Positions 1-6,315 of a stretch of 9,001 nt of DNA are shown here, piece after piece. The stretch spans positions 1 to 9,001 of the forward strand of contig JAKCDN010000108.1 of the NCBI GenBank assembly GCA_021841795.1, in the 5' to 3' direction. Every line of letters begins with the position of its first letter. The first letter of the stretch is position 1. The notes under the pieces were generated by a model. It did not search any database. It had not been told where the DNA came from and saw only the letters and a list, made by a program, of their open reading frames with translations. The DNA is from Acidobacteriota bacterium (GTDB taxonomy: Bacteria; Acidobacteriota; Terriglobia; Terriglobales; Acidobacteriaceae). Made by a program: the position numbers and the translations under genes.

Positions 1-645
1 TTTGCGCTGGAGGGTCGAGGCTTCGTCTTCGAGCGAGGCCATGAGGCGGCCGGCGCGTTCGATGGTAGCGTCGGTGCCTTCCATGGCTTCAACGGCGACG
101 CAGGCCTGAGCGGCGACGACGACGGTCTGGCCGATGTCAAAGCCGGCGATGGCGGCGGCGACCTGGCGGCCGTAGGCGATGTTTCTGGATTCCTCTTCAT
201 CGGGCGCGCGTTGAGTGAGCACGCCTTCAGGGGCAAGCAGGGGCTCGAGAAACGCGGTGGAGCTGATCAGATGGATGCCTTCGTCATCGAGGACCTTGGC
301 CACGGCGCCGATGAGCGCGTCAGTGGAGCGGGTGTTCAGATTGAGGAGGAGCTTGGCGAGACGCCAGTCGGGACGGATGGCCGAGAAGATCTGCTTGTGC
401 TTGACCTGGCCGGCCATGACGGCGTTGGCAACGCCTTCTTTCCGGAAGATCGCGATGAGGCGGGAGAGCTCGCCGAGAGAGAGCCAGTGGACGGTAATGC
501 CGGCGTCGGCGAGGGCGCGGCGGTCGATCTCGGGGTCGGTCTCCTGTTTGATGGCGGCGACGACGACGGAGTGGCCCTGGGCGCGCGCGGCATCAAGGAG
601 CAGGAAGGGGAAGCGACCGTTGCCGGCGATGAGACCGAGGGTCAT
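1..645 (-). CDS. lpxI: UDP-2,3-diacylglucosamine pyrophosphatase LpxI (C-terminus cut by window edge)
   Basis: LpxI hydrolyses UDP-2,3-diacylglucosamine to lipid X and UMP, the fourth step of lipid A synthesis, in place of LpxH. The frame reads from an ATG at 645-643 through the left edge with no stop, giving 215 codons; the family is usually about 270-285 residues, so the C-terminal fifth is missing. Visible family signatures are AGNGRFP (residues 7-13, the AGxGxLP motif of the N-terminal Rossmann-like domain), a GQV turn near 79-81, and the strongly conserved DIGQ (170-173) followed by EAMEGTD (186-192). The C-terminal segment, which in Caulobacter LpxI carries a catalytic Asp, lies outside the window. 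The start is 2 bp after the lpxA stop; a GGAG sits about 13 nt upstream within the lpxA end, so translational coupling is likely. Identity is confident from the motifs plus operon position. Confidence 0.93.
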   Translation of the reverse strand, partial: MTLGLIAGNGRFPFLLLDAARAQGHSVVVAAIKQETDPEIDRRALADAGITVHWLSLGELSRLIAIFRKEGVANAVMAGQVKHKQIFSAIRPDWRLAKLLLNLNTRSTDALIGAVAKVLDDEGIHLISSTAFLEPLLAPEGVLTQRAPDEEESRNIAYGRQVAAAIAGFDIGQTVVVAAQACVAVEAMEGTDATIERAGRLMASLEDEASTLQRK

Positions 646-647
646 TG

Positions 648-1418
648 TTACTTGATGACTCCGCGCCGGCTGGACTCGATGAAGCGCATAAGCTGGGCGA
701 CATCTTCGCCTTCCAGGGCGCGCATTTTCTCGAGGGCCTGAGTGGTGTTGAGTTTCGCGGCCAGCAGGTAGCGATAGGCCTTCTGCAATCGCTGCAGGCG
801 TTGCGGCGAAAAGCCTTTGCGCTCGAGGCCGACTTTGTTGATGCCGAAGGCCTTGTTTTCGCGGTGCGCGGAGGTGAGCGAGAAGGGCAGGACGTCCTGG
901 GTGACGATGGTGCCACCGCCGATGAAGGCGTGGGCGCCGACGACGCAGTGCTGGTGCACGGGGCAGAAGGCGCCGAGGGTGACGTCGTCCTGAATGGTGA
1001 CGTGGCCGGCGAGGGTGGCGGAGTTGGCGAGGATGCAACGGCTGCCGACGTGGCTGTCGTGGCCGACGTGGGCGTAGGCCATGAGCAGGTTGCCGGAGCC
1101 GAGGCGGGTGAGGCCGCCGCCGCCGGTGGTGCCGCGGCTGATGGTGACGCACTCGCGGATGGTGTTCGAGTCGCCGAGGATGGTTTCAGTGGGCTCGCCT
1201 TTGTACTTGAGATCCTGCGGGGCGACGCCGATGGAGCAAAAGGGATAGAAGGTGTTGCGGCTGCCGATGCGGGTGCGGCCGTCGATGACGACGTGCGAGA
1301 TGAGATTGCATTCTTCTCCGAGCTCGACCTCGGGCCCGATGGTGCAATAGGGCCCGATGGTGCAGGAGGCGGGAATGCGCGCGCCGGCAGCGACGATCGC
1401 ACTGGGGTGAATGCTCAC
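648..1418 (-). CDS. lpxA: UDP-N-acetylglucosamine acyltransferase LpxA
   Basis: LpxA transfers a 3-hydroxyacyl chain from acyl carrier protein to the 3-OH of UDP-GlcNAc, the first committed step of lipid A synthesis, in the cytoplasm as a trimer. The 256 residues match the usual length. Residues 1-190 show the hexapeptide-repeat pattern of a left-handed beta helix (IGPYCTIGPEVELG and similar), and 195-256 form the helical C-terminal domain. AHVGHD (116-121) supplies H117 and the general base H120, equivalent to E. coli H122 and H125; LAGHV gives H139 and VHQHC gives H155. Gly168 falls at the hydrocarbon-ruler position (E. coli G173), which suggests a long, C14-like acyl chain. The start is GTG at 1418-1416, overlapping the fabZ stop as GTGA, with GAGG about 7 nt upstream. 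It lies between fabZ and lpxI, a usual lipid A order. Confidence 0.97.
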   Translation of the reverse strand: MSIHPSAIVAAGARIPASCTIGPYCTIGPEVELGEECNLISHVVIDGRTRIGSRNTFYPFCSIGVAPQDLKYKGEPTETILGDSNTIRECVTISRGTTGGGGLTRLGSGNLLMAYAHVGHDSHVGSRCILANSATLAGHVTIQDDVTLGAFCPVHQHCVVGAHAFIGGGTIVTQDVLPFSLTSAHRENKAFGINKVGLERKGFSPQRLQRLQKAYRYLLAAKLNTTQALEKMRALEGEDVAQLMRFIESSRRGVIK

Positions 1419-1897
1419 TGGGCGGCCTCGGCGGCGGGTTTCGATTCCTGCTTTGCTTCCTGGGCGCGGGGCACGATCATGCAGGTGAGGGTGGCTTCGC
1501 AGGCCAGCTTGCCGTCGATGTAGGCCTTGCCGGCCATTTTTCCGGCGCGGGGGCGGAAGCTGACCACATCGACTTCAATGCGGATCTGATCGCCGGGGAC
1601 GATGGAGCGGCGGAATTTGGCGGCTTCGATGCCGGTGAAGACGGCGAGTTTGGAGTGGCGGTCTTCCATCTCCGACAGCATGAGCACCGCGCCGGCCTGG
1701 GCCATGGCCTCAATTACGAGGACGCCGGGCATGATGGGCGCGCCGGGGAAGTGGCCCTGGAAGAACTGCTCGTTCATGGTCACGTTCTTGAGGGCGACGA
1801 CACGCTTGGCGCGCTCGAACTCGACAATGCGGTCGATGAGAAGGAAGGGGTAGCGGTGGGGCAGGAAATCCATGATTTCCTGGATGCTGAAGATCAT
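1415..1897 (-). CDS. fabZ: 3-hydroxyacyl-ACP dehydratase FabZ
   Basis: FabZ dehydrates 3-hydroxyacyl-ACP to trans-2-enoyl-ACP in fatty acid elongation and competes with LpxA for 3-hydroxyacyl-ACP, which explains its place in a lipid A operon. The 160 residues carry the hot-dog fold signatures: LPHRYPFLLIDR at 12-23, then GHFPGAPIMPGVLVIEAMAQ at 48-67 with catalytic H49 and E63 (E. coli H54 and E68). The last ~15 residues are a charged, alanine-rich tail beyond the usual end. The ATG at 1897-1895 is preceded by AGGAG (1905-1909) at 7 nt spacing, the best ribosome site in the operon. The next gene lpxA overlaps it by 3 bp. It is the first gene of the visible operon, with a promoter-like element about 50 bp upstream. 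Confidence 0.97.
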   Translation of the reverse strand: MIFSIQEIMDFLPHRYPFLLIDRIVEFERAKRVVALKNVTMNEQFFQGHFPGAPIMPGVLVIEAMAQAGAVLMLSEMEDRHSKLAVFTGIEAAKFRRSIVPGDQIRIEVDVVSFRPRAGKMAGKAYIDGKLACEATLTCMIVPRAQEAKQESKPAAEAAQ

Positions 1898-1904
1898 TCT
1901 GCGA

Positions 1905-1909
1905 CTCCT
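1905..1909 (-). promoter_or_regulatory. Ribosome binding site of fabZ
   Basis: AGGAG on the minus strand, 7 nt before the fabZ ATG. It fixes that start. Confidence 0.75.
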
Positions 1910-1947
1910 GGGGTACGGTTCATTAGGCTGCTTATTGCTCGTTGGGA

Positions 1948-1976
1948 TTATAAATAGCGGGGGTCCATGGATTGAA
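1948..1976 (-). promoter_or_regulatory. Putative sigma-70-type promoter of the fabZ-lpxA-lpxI operon
   Basis: On the minus strand a perfect TATAAT lies at 1953-1948. A weak -35 candidate, TTCAAT (three of six consensus positions), lies at 1976-1971 with 18 bp spacing. Transcription would start near 1941, leaving a leader of about 44 nt before the fabZ ATG. The local AT-rich patch stands out from its GC-rich surroundings. The -10 box is convincing; the -35 is not. No operator or riboswitch fold was seen in the leader. Confidence 0.5.
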
Positions 1977-2184
1977 TGACAGATTGCGGCGCAGTCTCCG
2001 GTTCGCCGGGCAAGCGGCCAGGCGGCCCGAGCCCACTATGCCGCCGCTCCGCTGTGCGTGGCCATGCGGTCCAGGTCGGAGGAGATTCAATCAAGACACC
2101 CCATGACGGCGGGAGAACGCGCAGGACGAGACCTGGGGCATCTGCCAGGGGCGCGGGTTGGAAGCGCGGCGCATGGGAGCGTAG

Positions 2185-2988
2185 TTACTTCTTGATCTTG
2201 CGGGCAGCGGCGTCGGGATCCCAGAAGTTGTCGGGGAGGTTCTGGTTGTAGGCGGCGCGGGTTACGTAGTACTGACGGACGGTGTCGCCGTTTTTGAGGT
2301 GCGTGATGGTGAAGGGGGTGGGGATGCCGTCGACGATGTGGTAGTCGTCGTACTCCTCGGTGTCGGTGTTCTTGTCGTGGTAGGTGGGGTCGCGCCATTG
2401 AAAGATGCGCTGGAGGGGCAGGTGGGTCTGGGCGTCGAGGAGGATGGTGATGGCATCATTCTGCGGAGAGATGAGGGTGACCTGCTCGGCGAGGTGCCGC
2501 TCGGCCATGTGCTGGCCTTCGTAGAGCAGGATGGTGTTGGGCTCATTCATCCAGAGTTTGACGGCGACCTCGATGGAGTGATCGCGGCGGCGCATGTAGT
2601 CATCGACGATGTCCTTATCGAGCGGTTTTTTGCCGCGGTAGGTGACCTCCCAACCCTGGCGGCCGATGAAGAATTCGAGCACGTCGCGGTGCTTGGTGAC
2701 CTCGATGCGGTCGTGATCGGGCCACTGGTGGAACTCGAAGGTTTTTTCGGTACCGGGATCGGGATTGCCCTGAAAGAAGGCGGCGACCTGCCCCTGACGC
2801 ATCATGTTCTTCATGTCGAGCCAGAGCTGCCCGCCGAGCGCGGCGACCATGGCGTTGAGCGCGGCGCGGGCCTGCTGGGAGTTTTTTTGCGCGGCATTGT
2901 CGGGCGAGGGGGCCTGCGCGGCGGCGGGACGCGGCGGGAGGATTGCGGCTGCGGCCAGGAGAATGATGGCGAAGGGGCCGAATTTCAT
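2185..2988 (-). CDS. Secreted LolA-like (outer-membrane lipoprotein-sorting-type) protein, function unknown
   Basis: A predicted periplasmic protein of 267 residues. I recognise the style, a LolA-like beta-sheet protein common in acidobacteria, but cannot name a function. Residues 1-26 form a Sec signal peptide: one Lys, a hydrophobic stretch FGPFAIILLAAAAIL, and a cleavage-type PAAAQA (about 21-26). The mature part begins with a helix containing ALNAMVAALGGQLWLDMKNM (residues 43-62), the region that usually opens these proteins, followed by alternating strands including QGWEVTYRG (111-119) and the closing NLPDNFWDP (250-258). I chose the ATG at 2988-2986 because it begins the signal peptide and has AAGGAG just upstream, though with only 3 nt spacing. 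The open frame extends 51 codons further to 3141, but that part is a short-chain dehydrogenase relic and would bury the signal peptide. fabZ lies 287 bp downstream on the same strand. Function remains unknown. Confidence 0.82.
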   Translation of the reverse strand: MKFGPFAIILLAAAAILPPRPAAAQAPSPDNAAQKNSQQARAALNAMVAALGGQLWLDMKNMMRQGQVAAFFQGNPDPGTEKTFEFHQWPDHDRIEVTKHRDVLEFFIGRQGWEVTYRGKKPLDKDIVDDYMRRRDHSIEVAVKLWMNEPNTILLYEGQHMAERHLAEQVTLISPQNDAITILLDAQTHLPLQRIFQWRDPTYHDKNTDTEEYDDYHIVDGIPTPFTITHLKNGDTVRQYYVTRAAYNQNLPDNFWDPDAAARKIKK

Positions 2989-3060
2989 GAACTCCTTGCC
3001 AAGGCGAATGGTTGAGCGGCCGGTGAAGCGCGGCAGGAGACGTCGCGGATGACGGCTGCC

Positions 3061-3141
3061 GCGGGCGGTTTCCGCGTCGATGCCACGAGAGCCGCCGGCG
3101 ACCAGCGCAACTTTGCCGTGGGGGGAGAGATCCAGCGCCAT
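3061..3141 (-). pseudogene. N-terminal relic of a short-chain dehydrogenase/reductase
   Basis: The first 27 codons from an ATG at 3141 read like the start of an SDR enzyme: GKVALVAGGSRGI at residues 9-21, then ETAR. This is the first beta strand and NAD(P)-binding turn of the Rossmann fold. The canonical TGxxxGIG is damaged: T is A, and the last glycine is D. After codon 27 the similarity stops and the rest of the ~250-residue enzyme is absent in every frame nearby. The relic happens to be in frame with the downstream secreted protein. What is seen is the motif; loss by deletion is inferred. A chance match is unlikely given the run of agreement at the correct distance from an ATG. Confidence 0.65.
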
Positions 3142-3233
3142 AGGCCCACGCTAAAACATCGCCGGAGGGGATGTCGAGCCAGGAGCCCGGGGGATTGCGA
3201 AGGGACGCCGCGGCGCGGTCACGGGAGCGGCAG

Positions 3234-3282
3234 GCATTGGCCGCGATGGGAAGACGGACGCCCGATGCGGCCATGGCAATGC
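3234..3282. repeat. Imperfect inverted repeat downstream of the TIR-FGE gene
   Basis: The arms GCATTG+GCCGC (3234-3244) and GCGGC+CATGG+CAATGC (3267-3282) pair as 5 + 6 bp, with CATGG bulged out of the second arm and a 22-nt loop. It starts about 45 bp after the TIR-FGE stop on the minus strand. No T-run follows on either strand, so it is not a standard intrinsic terminator; it could be a factor-dependent stop, an mRNA 3' end structure, or chance in GC-rich DNA. Confidence 0.35.
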
Positions 3283-3326
3283 GCAGTGAGGATGCGGGTT
3301 GAGGGCGTTTCGCGCGGGCAACGGAG

Positions 3327-4631
3327 CTATGTGACGGAGCGTGCGACGCGAAAGCCGATGAGCTCGCTGCGGATGGATTCGGTGGCTCGCATGCGGGCGG
3401 CGGAGCGAAGCATGGCGGGGGGATCGCGCCAGGCTCCGCCACGAACCAGGCGCATGGAGCTATGGCCGTCGAGGGCAGGCCGTCCGTCCTGCGGGGTGTC
3501 GTCGAAGTTGTCGTGCCAGAGGTCGGCGGCCCACTCGCGGACGTTGCCGTGCATGTCATAGAGGCCGAATCCGTTGGGTGGGAAGGCGCCGGCAGGAGCG
3601 GGTCCGGCGGACTGGTCGAAGCAGGCGCGGGAGGCATCGATGGTGTCGCCGCAGGAGTAGCGAGTGGATGAGCCGGCGCGGCAAGCGTACTCCCACTCGG
3701 CTTCGGAGGGGATGCGGTATTTTTGCCCGGAGCCGTCGGAGAGGCGATCGGCGAAGGCCTGAGCCTCAGGGAAGGAGACGTAGGTTACGGGGATTCCGAC
3801 GGCCACGGGCGGCGGCGGCGCGGGCTGCGGGGCAGGCGACGAGGCGATGAAACGGCTGTACCAATGCCGGGCAGGCGCGGATGCCTGGGGCGCCGGGACC
3901 GGAACAGGCATGCCGGTGATGTGGAACCACTCGCCGGCGAGCACGGGAAAGACGCCGATGGCAAAGGATGCGGGAAGGTCAATGCGCTTCTGCGGCGACT
4001 CGTAGGGCGCGCGATCGGGATCGTCGGAGGAGGCGCCGAGCAGAAACGAGCCGGAGGACACGATGCGCATGACGGGCATGCCGTCGCCGTCACGAAAGAG
4101 GGTGCCGGGAGGCGTGGAGGGATTGATGAATGCGCCGTCGTAGACAGGCTCGCCGGACTGGAGGGTTCCGATGGCGTCGCGATAGATATTGGTAGGGCTG
4201 GACGGAGCCAACCCCTGGGGCAGGTTGGCGTTGCCGGGCTTGGTGGAGATCAGATCGGTGATCCAGGTGAGGAGTTTCCGCCACTGCCGATCTTCGCGGT
4301 TGCCGTTCCACCGGGCCAGGTTGACGGTCTGGGTGAGGGTAAAGGCGATGGGAATGGTGCAGGGCTCGATGACGACGGGCACGAGTTTGCCGCGGTCTTT
4401 GCCGTAGTGGGCTTCAGTGCGGACCCACTCGGAGGTGACGGAGCGGGGCGACCAGAGCACGACGACGGTGGAGGCGGCCGCGATGGCCAGCTCGATCTCA
4501 GTGTCCCAGGCCTGACGGGGGGTGATGCCGTCGTCCCACCAGACGGAGAGCCCGCTGTCGCGCAGGGCAGCCACCATGCGGCCGGCGGTCTCGGCGTCTT
4601 CCCGCTTATAACTCACAAAGACATCGGCCAT
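3327..4631 (-). CDS. TIR domain fused to FGE-sulfatase/SUMF1-like domain
   Basis: A cytoplasmic-looking protein of 434 residues with no signal peptide or membrane segment. Residues 1-130 are a bacterial TIR domain: VFVSYKRED (4-12) as box 1, WWDD (31-34), then VVVLWSPRSVTSEWVRTEA (56-74). TIR domains either cleave NAD+ or mediate assembly. By alignment with SARM1, D43 sits where the catalytic Glu would be, with E45 and E47 close by, so NADase activity is uncertain. Residues 185-434 are an FGE-sulfatase domain: GSFLLGAS (194-201), IPSEAEWEYACRAG (307-320), NGFGLYDMHGNVREWAADLW (353-372), RGGAW (397-401) and a closing GFRVARSV. The paired cysteines of true formylglycine-generating enzymes are absent from the last segment, so it is probably a binding or sensor fold. 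A proline-rich stretch (242-280) interrupts it. The ATG at 4631-4629 has GGAG (4639-4642) at 7 nt spacing. It is divergent from the pseudo-M48 gene. Confidence 0.9.
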   Translation of the reverse strand: MADVFVSYKREDAETAGRMVAALRDSGLSVWWDDGITPRQAWDTEIELAIAAASTVVVLWSPRSVTSEWVRTEAHYGKDRGKLVPVVIEPCTIPIAFTLTQTVNLARWNGNREDRQWRKLLTWITDLISTKPGNANLPQGLAPSSPTNIYRDAIGTLQSGEPVYDGAFINPSTPPGTLFRDGDGMPVMRIVSSGSFLLGASSDDPDRAPYESPQKRIDLPASFAIGVFPVLAGEWFHITGMPVPVPAPQASAPARHWYSRFIASSPAPQPAPPPPVAVGIPVTYVSFPEAQAFADRLSDGSGQKYRIPSEAEWEYACRAGSSTRYSCGDTIDASRACFDQSAGPAPAGAFPPNGFGLYDMHGNVREWAADLWHDNFDDTPQDGRPALDGHSSMRLVRGGAWRDPPAMLRSAARMRATESIRSELIGFRVARSVT

Positions 4632-4638
4632 GGCTCAA

Positions 4639-4642
4639 CTCC
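4639..4642 (-). promoter_or_regulatory. Ribosome binding site of the TIR-FGE gene
   Basis: GGAG on the minus strand, 7 nt before the ATG at 4631. A TAAAAT at 4659-4654 could serve as a minus-strand -10 box, but no matching -35 was found, so I do not call a promoter for this gene. Confidence 0.6.
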
Positions 4643-4659
4643 AGGGGGGATGAATTTTA

Positions 4660-4687
4660 TTGCGGCATTTCTGGATTTTGGTATGAT
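4660..4687 (+). promoter_or_regulatory. Putative promoter of the pseudo-M48 membrane protein gene
   Basis: TTGCGG at 4660-4665 as -35 (first three bases match consensus) and TATGAT at 4682-4687 as -10 (five of six), 16 bp apart. TG one base before the -10 makes an extended -10 element. Transcription would start near 4694, giving a leader of about 37 nt that includes GGAGGTGA before the ATG at 4731. Confidence 0.55.
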
Positions 4688-4704
4688 CGGGGGACTTTCT
4701 GGAT
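4668..4704. repeat. 9-bp direct repeat flanking the -10 box (possible operator)
   Basis: TTTCTGGAT occurs at 4668-4676 and again at 4696-4704, 28 bp apart start to start. One copy lies in the -35/-10 spacer and the other just after the predicted start point of the plus-strand promoter, in the gap shared with the TIR-FGE gene. Placement suits a repressor or shared regulator; the repeat itself is seen, the role is inferred. Confidence 0.4.
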
Positions 4705-4730
4705 GATGATAACCCGGAGGTGAAGCAACG

Positions 4731-6302
4731 ATGGGTTCCCCACAGGCCCTCACCAGGGAAGAGTTCCAATTCTTCAAGCATCCACTTTACCCGAGGCGCT
4801 TTGCGCTGGCGCTGTTTTTTGCGCTGATTCTGTTTCCGCTGATCGCGGCGGCGCTGGCGGCGGGCACGGTGGTGCTGGTGGCGCCGCTGTTCGCGCTGCT
4901 TTTCTGGATGAGCGGGCGCGTTTTGTACGCCACATTTATGGGACACAGCATTCTGGTTTCAGATCTGAATTATGCCCGGATCCACGGCATCGGCGAAGAG
5001 CTGAAGGCGCGCATCGGCTACGAGAAGAAGGTGGACATTTTTGTTTACGAGCAGGGCCGGTTCAACACGTCGCTCTACAAGTTTCTTTTTTACCGGCGCG
5101 CGGTCTTTCTGAACTCGGAGCTGCTGGAGAGCGGCGTTACCGAGGATGAGCTGCGGTGGCTGATCGGGAGGTTTATCGGCTACCTGCGGGCGCGGCGGGA
5201 GGCGGGATTCTGGGGCTGGACCATCGATGCGGCGGGGAAGCTGCTGATCTTCAATCTGTTTCTGGCGCCGTACGAGCGGGCGCTTGTCTACACCGGGGAC
5301 CGAGTGGCGCTGGGCGTGATCGGAGGCGACATCTCCAGCGCGGTTTCGGCGATGCAGAAGCTGTTTGTCGGCCGGCAGCTCGGATACTCGGTGAATCCGA
5401 GCGGCATCGTGGCGCAGCACCGGATGGTGAAGGGCACGTTTTTCGGATTTCTGGCGCGCGTACCGATAGCGTTTCCGCACATGACGTCGCGGTACGTGGA
5501 CCTGATCGGCTTTGCCAAGCGGTGGTATGGGGCGCAGTTTCAGCGGTTCGACGCGGCGAACCCGGGCCTGCCGGGGGATCTGGAGCGGCTGATGGCGCTG
5601 CCGAATGCGGGCCTGGTCACGGGAGGCAATCCGATCGGCGGGCCGCTGATTGCGGCGGCCGCGACCGTGGCGCTGCTGACGCTCTTCACGATGAAGGTGG
5701 TGGCGCCGCAGGTGCATCATCCGGTGTCGCTCAATTCCATGTACCCGTGGGCAACGATCAACACGCCATCGCAAGGCGGCACCACGACAACAACCACCAG
5801 AACGACATCGACGACCGGCGGCGCTACGGGAGCCGGGGCGGCAACGAACGATGGCACGCAGGCGCAGCCGTACACCTCGCAGGACGGCGGCTACAGCGTG
5901 ATGTTTCCGGGGACTCCGCAGGAGAGCTCCACGCCGCTCCCGCTGGGCGCGAGCGGATCGACGACCCTGTATCGAGCCGTGTATGTCGATGGCAACGTGA
6001 CGTATCTTGTGGCCTATTGCGATTATCCGCTGGGTTTTCTCGGTTTTGACGCGCAGACGACTCTCGGCAATATCCGGGACAAGTTCGTGAGCTCGCAGGT
6101 GGGCGATTTGACGAGCGACGACACCCTGGATGCCAACGGCGTCCCGGGCCGCGCATTTACGGTGAACGGCCTGGACGGGACCAGCTTCAGCGTGCGCGAC
6201 TACCTGAAAGGGCTGCGGCTGTACGAGGTGATTGTAACGGCCGCGAACGGCGCGAAGGCGGACGGAGCCGACAGCTTTCTGAACTCGTTCCAGATGCAGT
6301 GA
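4731..6302 (+). CDS. Membrane-bound M48 pseudopeptidase with C-terminal extracytoplasmic domain
   Basis: A 523-residue membrane protein. Residues 24-60 form a hydrophobic hairpin (two membrane segments), 68-290 resemble an M48 (HtpX/Ste24-like) peptidase domain, 304-324 are a third membrane segment, 350-378 are a Thr/Gly/Ala-rich linker, and 379-523 form a separate domain opening with GGYSVMFPGTP (386-396) of a type I recall from acidobacterial proteins. The M48 call rests on FNTSLYKF, VFLNSELLESGVTEDELRWL (125-144) and YTGDRVAL (187-194). The HEXXH helix, however, reads GRFIGYLRARR: R147, F148 and Y151 replace His, Glu and His, and the third ligand Glu of the ExxxD motif is V186 (D190 is kept). 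It should not bind zinc or cleave peptides. Arg22-Arg23 before segment 1 suggests a cytosolic M48 domain and an outside C-terminal domain. GGAGGTGA precedes the ATG. A scaffolding or sensing role is a guess. Confidence 0.85.
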   Translation: MGSPQALTREEFQFFKHPLYPRRFALALFFALILFPLIAAALAAGTVVLVAPLFALLFWMSGRVLYATFMGHSILVSDLNYARIHGIGEELKARIGYEKKVDIFVYEQGRFNTSLYKFLFYRRAVFLNSELLESGVTEDELRWLIGRFIGYLRARREAGFWGWTIDAAGKLLIFNLFLAPYERALVYTGDRVALGVIGGDISSAVSAMQKLFVGRQLGYSVNPSGIVAQHRMVKGTFFGFLARVPIAFPHMTSRYVDLIGFAKRWYGAQFQRFDAANPGLPGDLERLMALPNAGLVTGGNPIGGPLIAAAATVALLTLFTMKVVAPQVHHPVSLNSMYPWATINTPSQGGTTTTTTRTTSTTGGATGAGAATNDGTQAQPYTSQDGGYSVMFPGTPQESSTPLPLGASGSTTLYRAVYVDGNVTYLVAYCDYPLGFLGFDAQTTLGNIRDKFVSSQVGDLTSDDTLDANGVPGRAFTVNGLDGTSFSVRDYLKGLRLYEVIVTAANGAKADGADSFLNSFQMQ

Positions 6303-6315
6303 GCGCGCGGGCGGG

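Noticed and set aside
211..741. Plus-strand frames opposite lpxI, lpxA, fabZ and other minus-strand genes
   Set aside because: Their translations are Gly/Ala/Asp/Arg-rich with no recognisable motifs, and they lie exactly antisense to well-identified genes.
2118..2155. CCTGG/CCAGG hairpin downstream of the secreted protein gene
   Set aside because: Only 5 bp of stem with no T-tail on the minus strand; too weak to call a terminator.
2185..3141. Single 318-residue protein starting at 3141
   Set aside because: Its first 27 residues are a broken SDR start and the signal peptide would be internal at residue 52; the start at 2988 is better supported.
3327..3630. TIR-FGE gene as target of a diversity-generating retroelement
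   Set aside because: The C-terminal FGE/lectin-like segment is the kind of domain such systems diversify, but no reverse transcriptase and no near-copy template repeat of this 3' region occurs in the window. Flanking sequence beyond the window is not visible.
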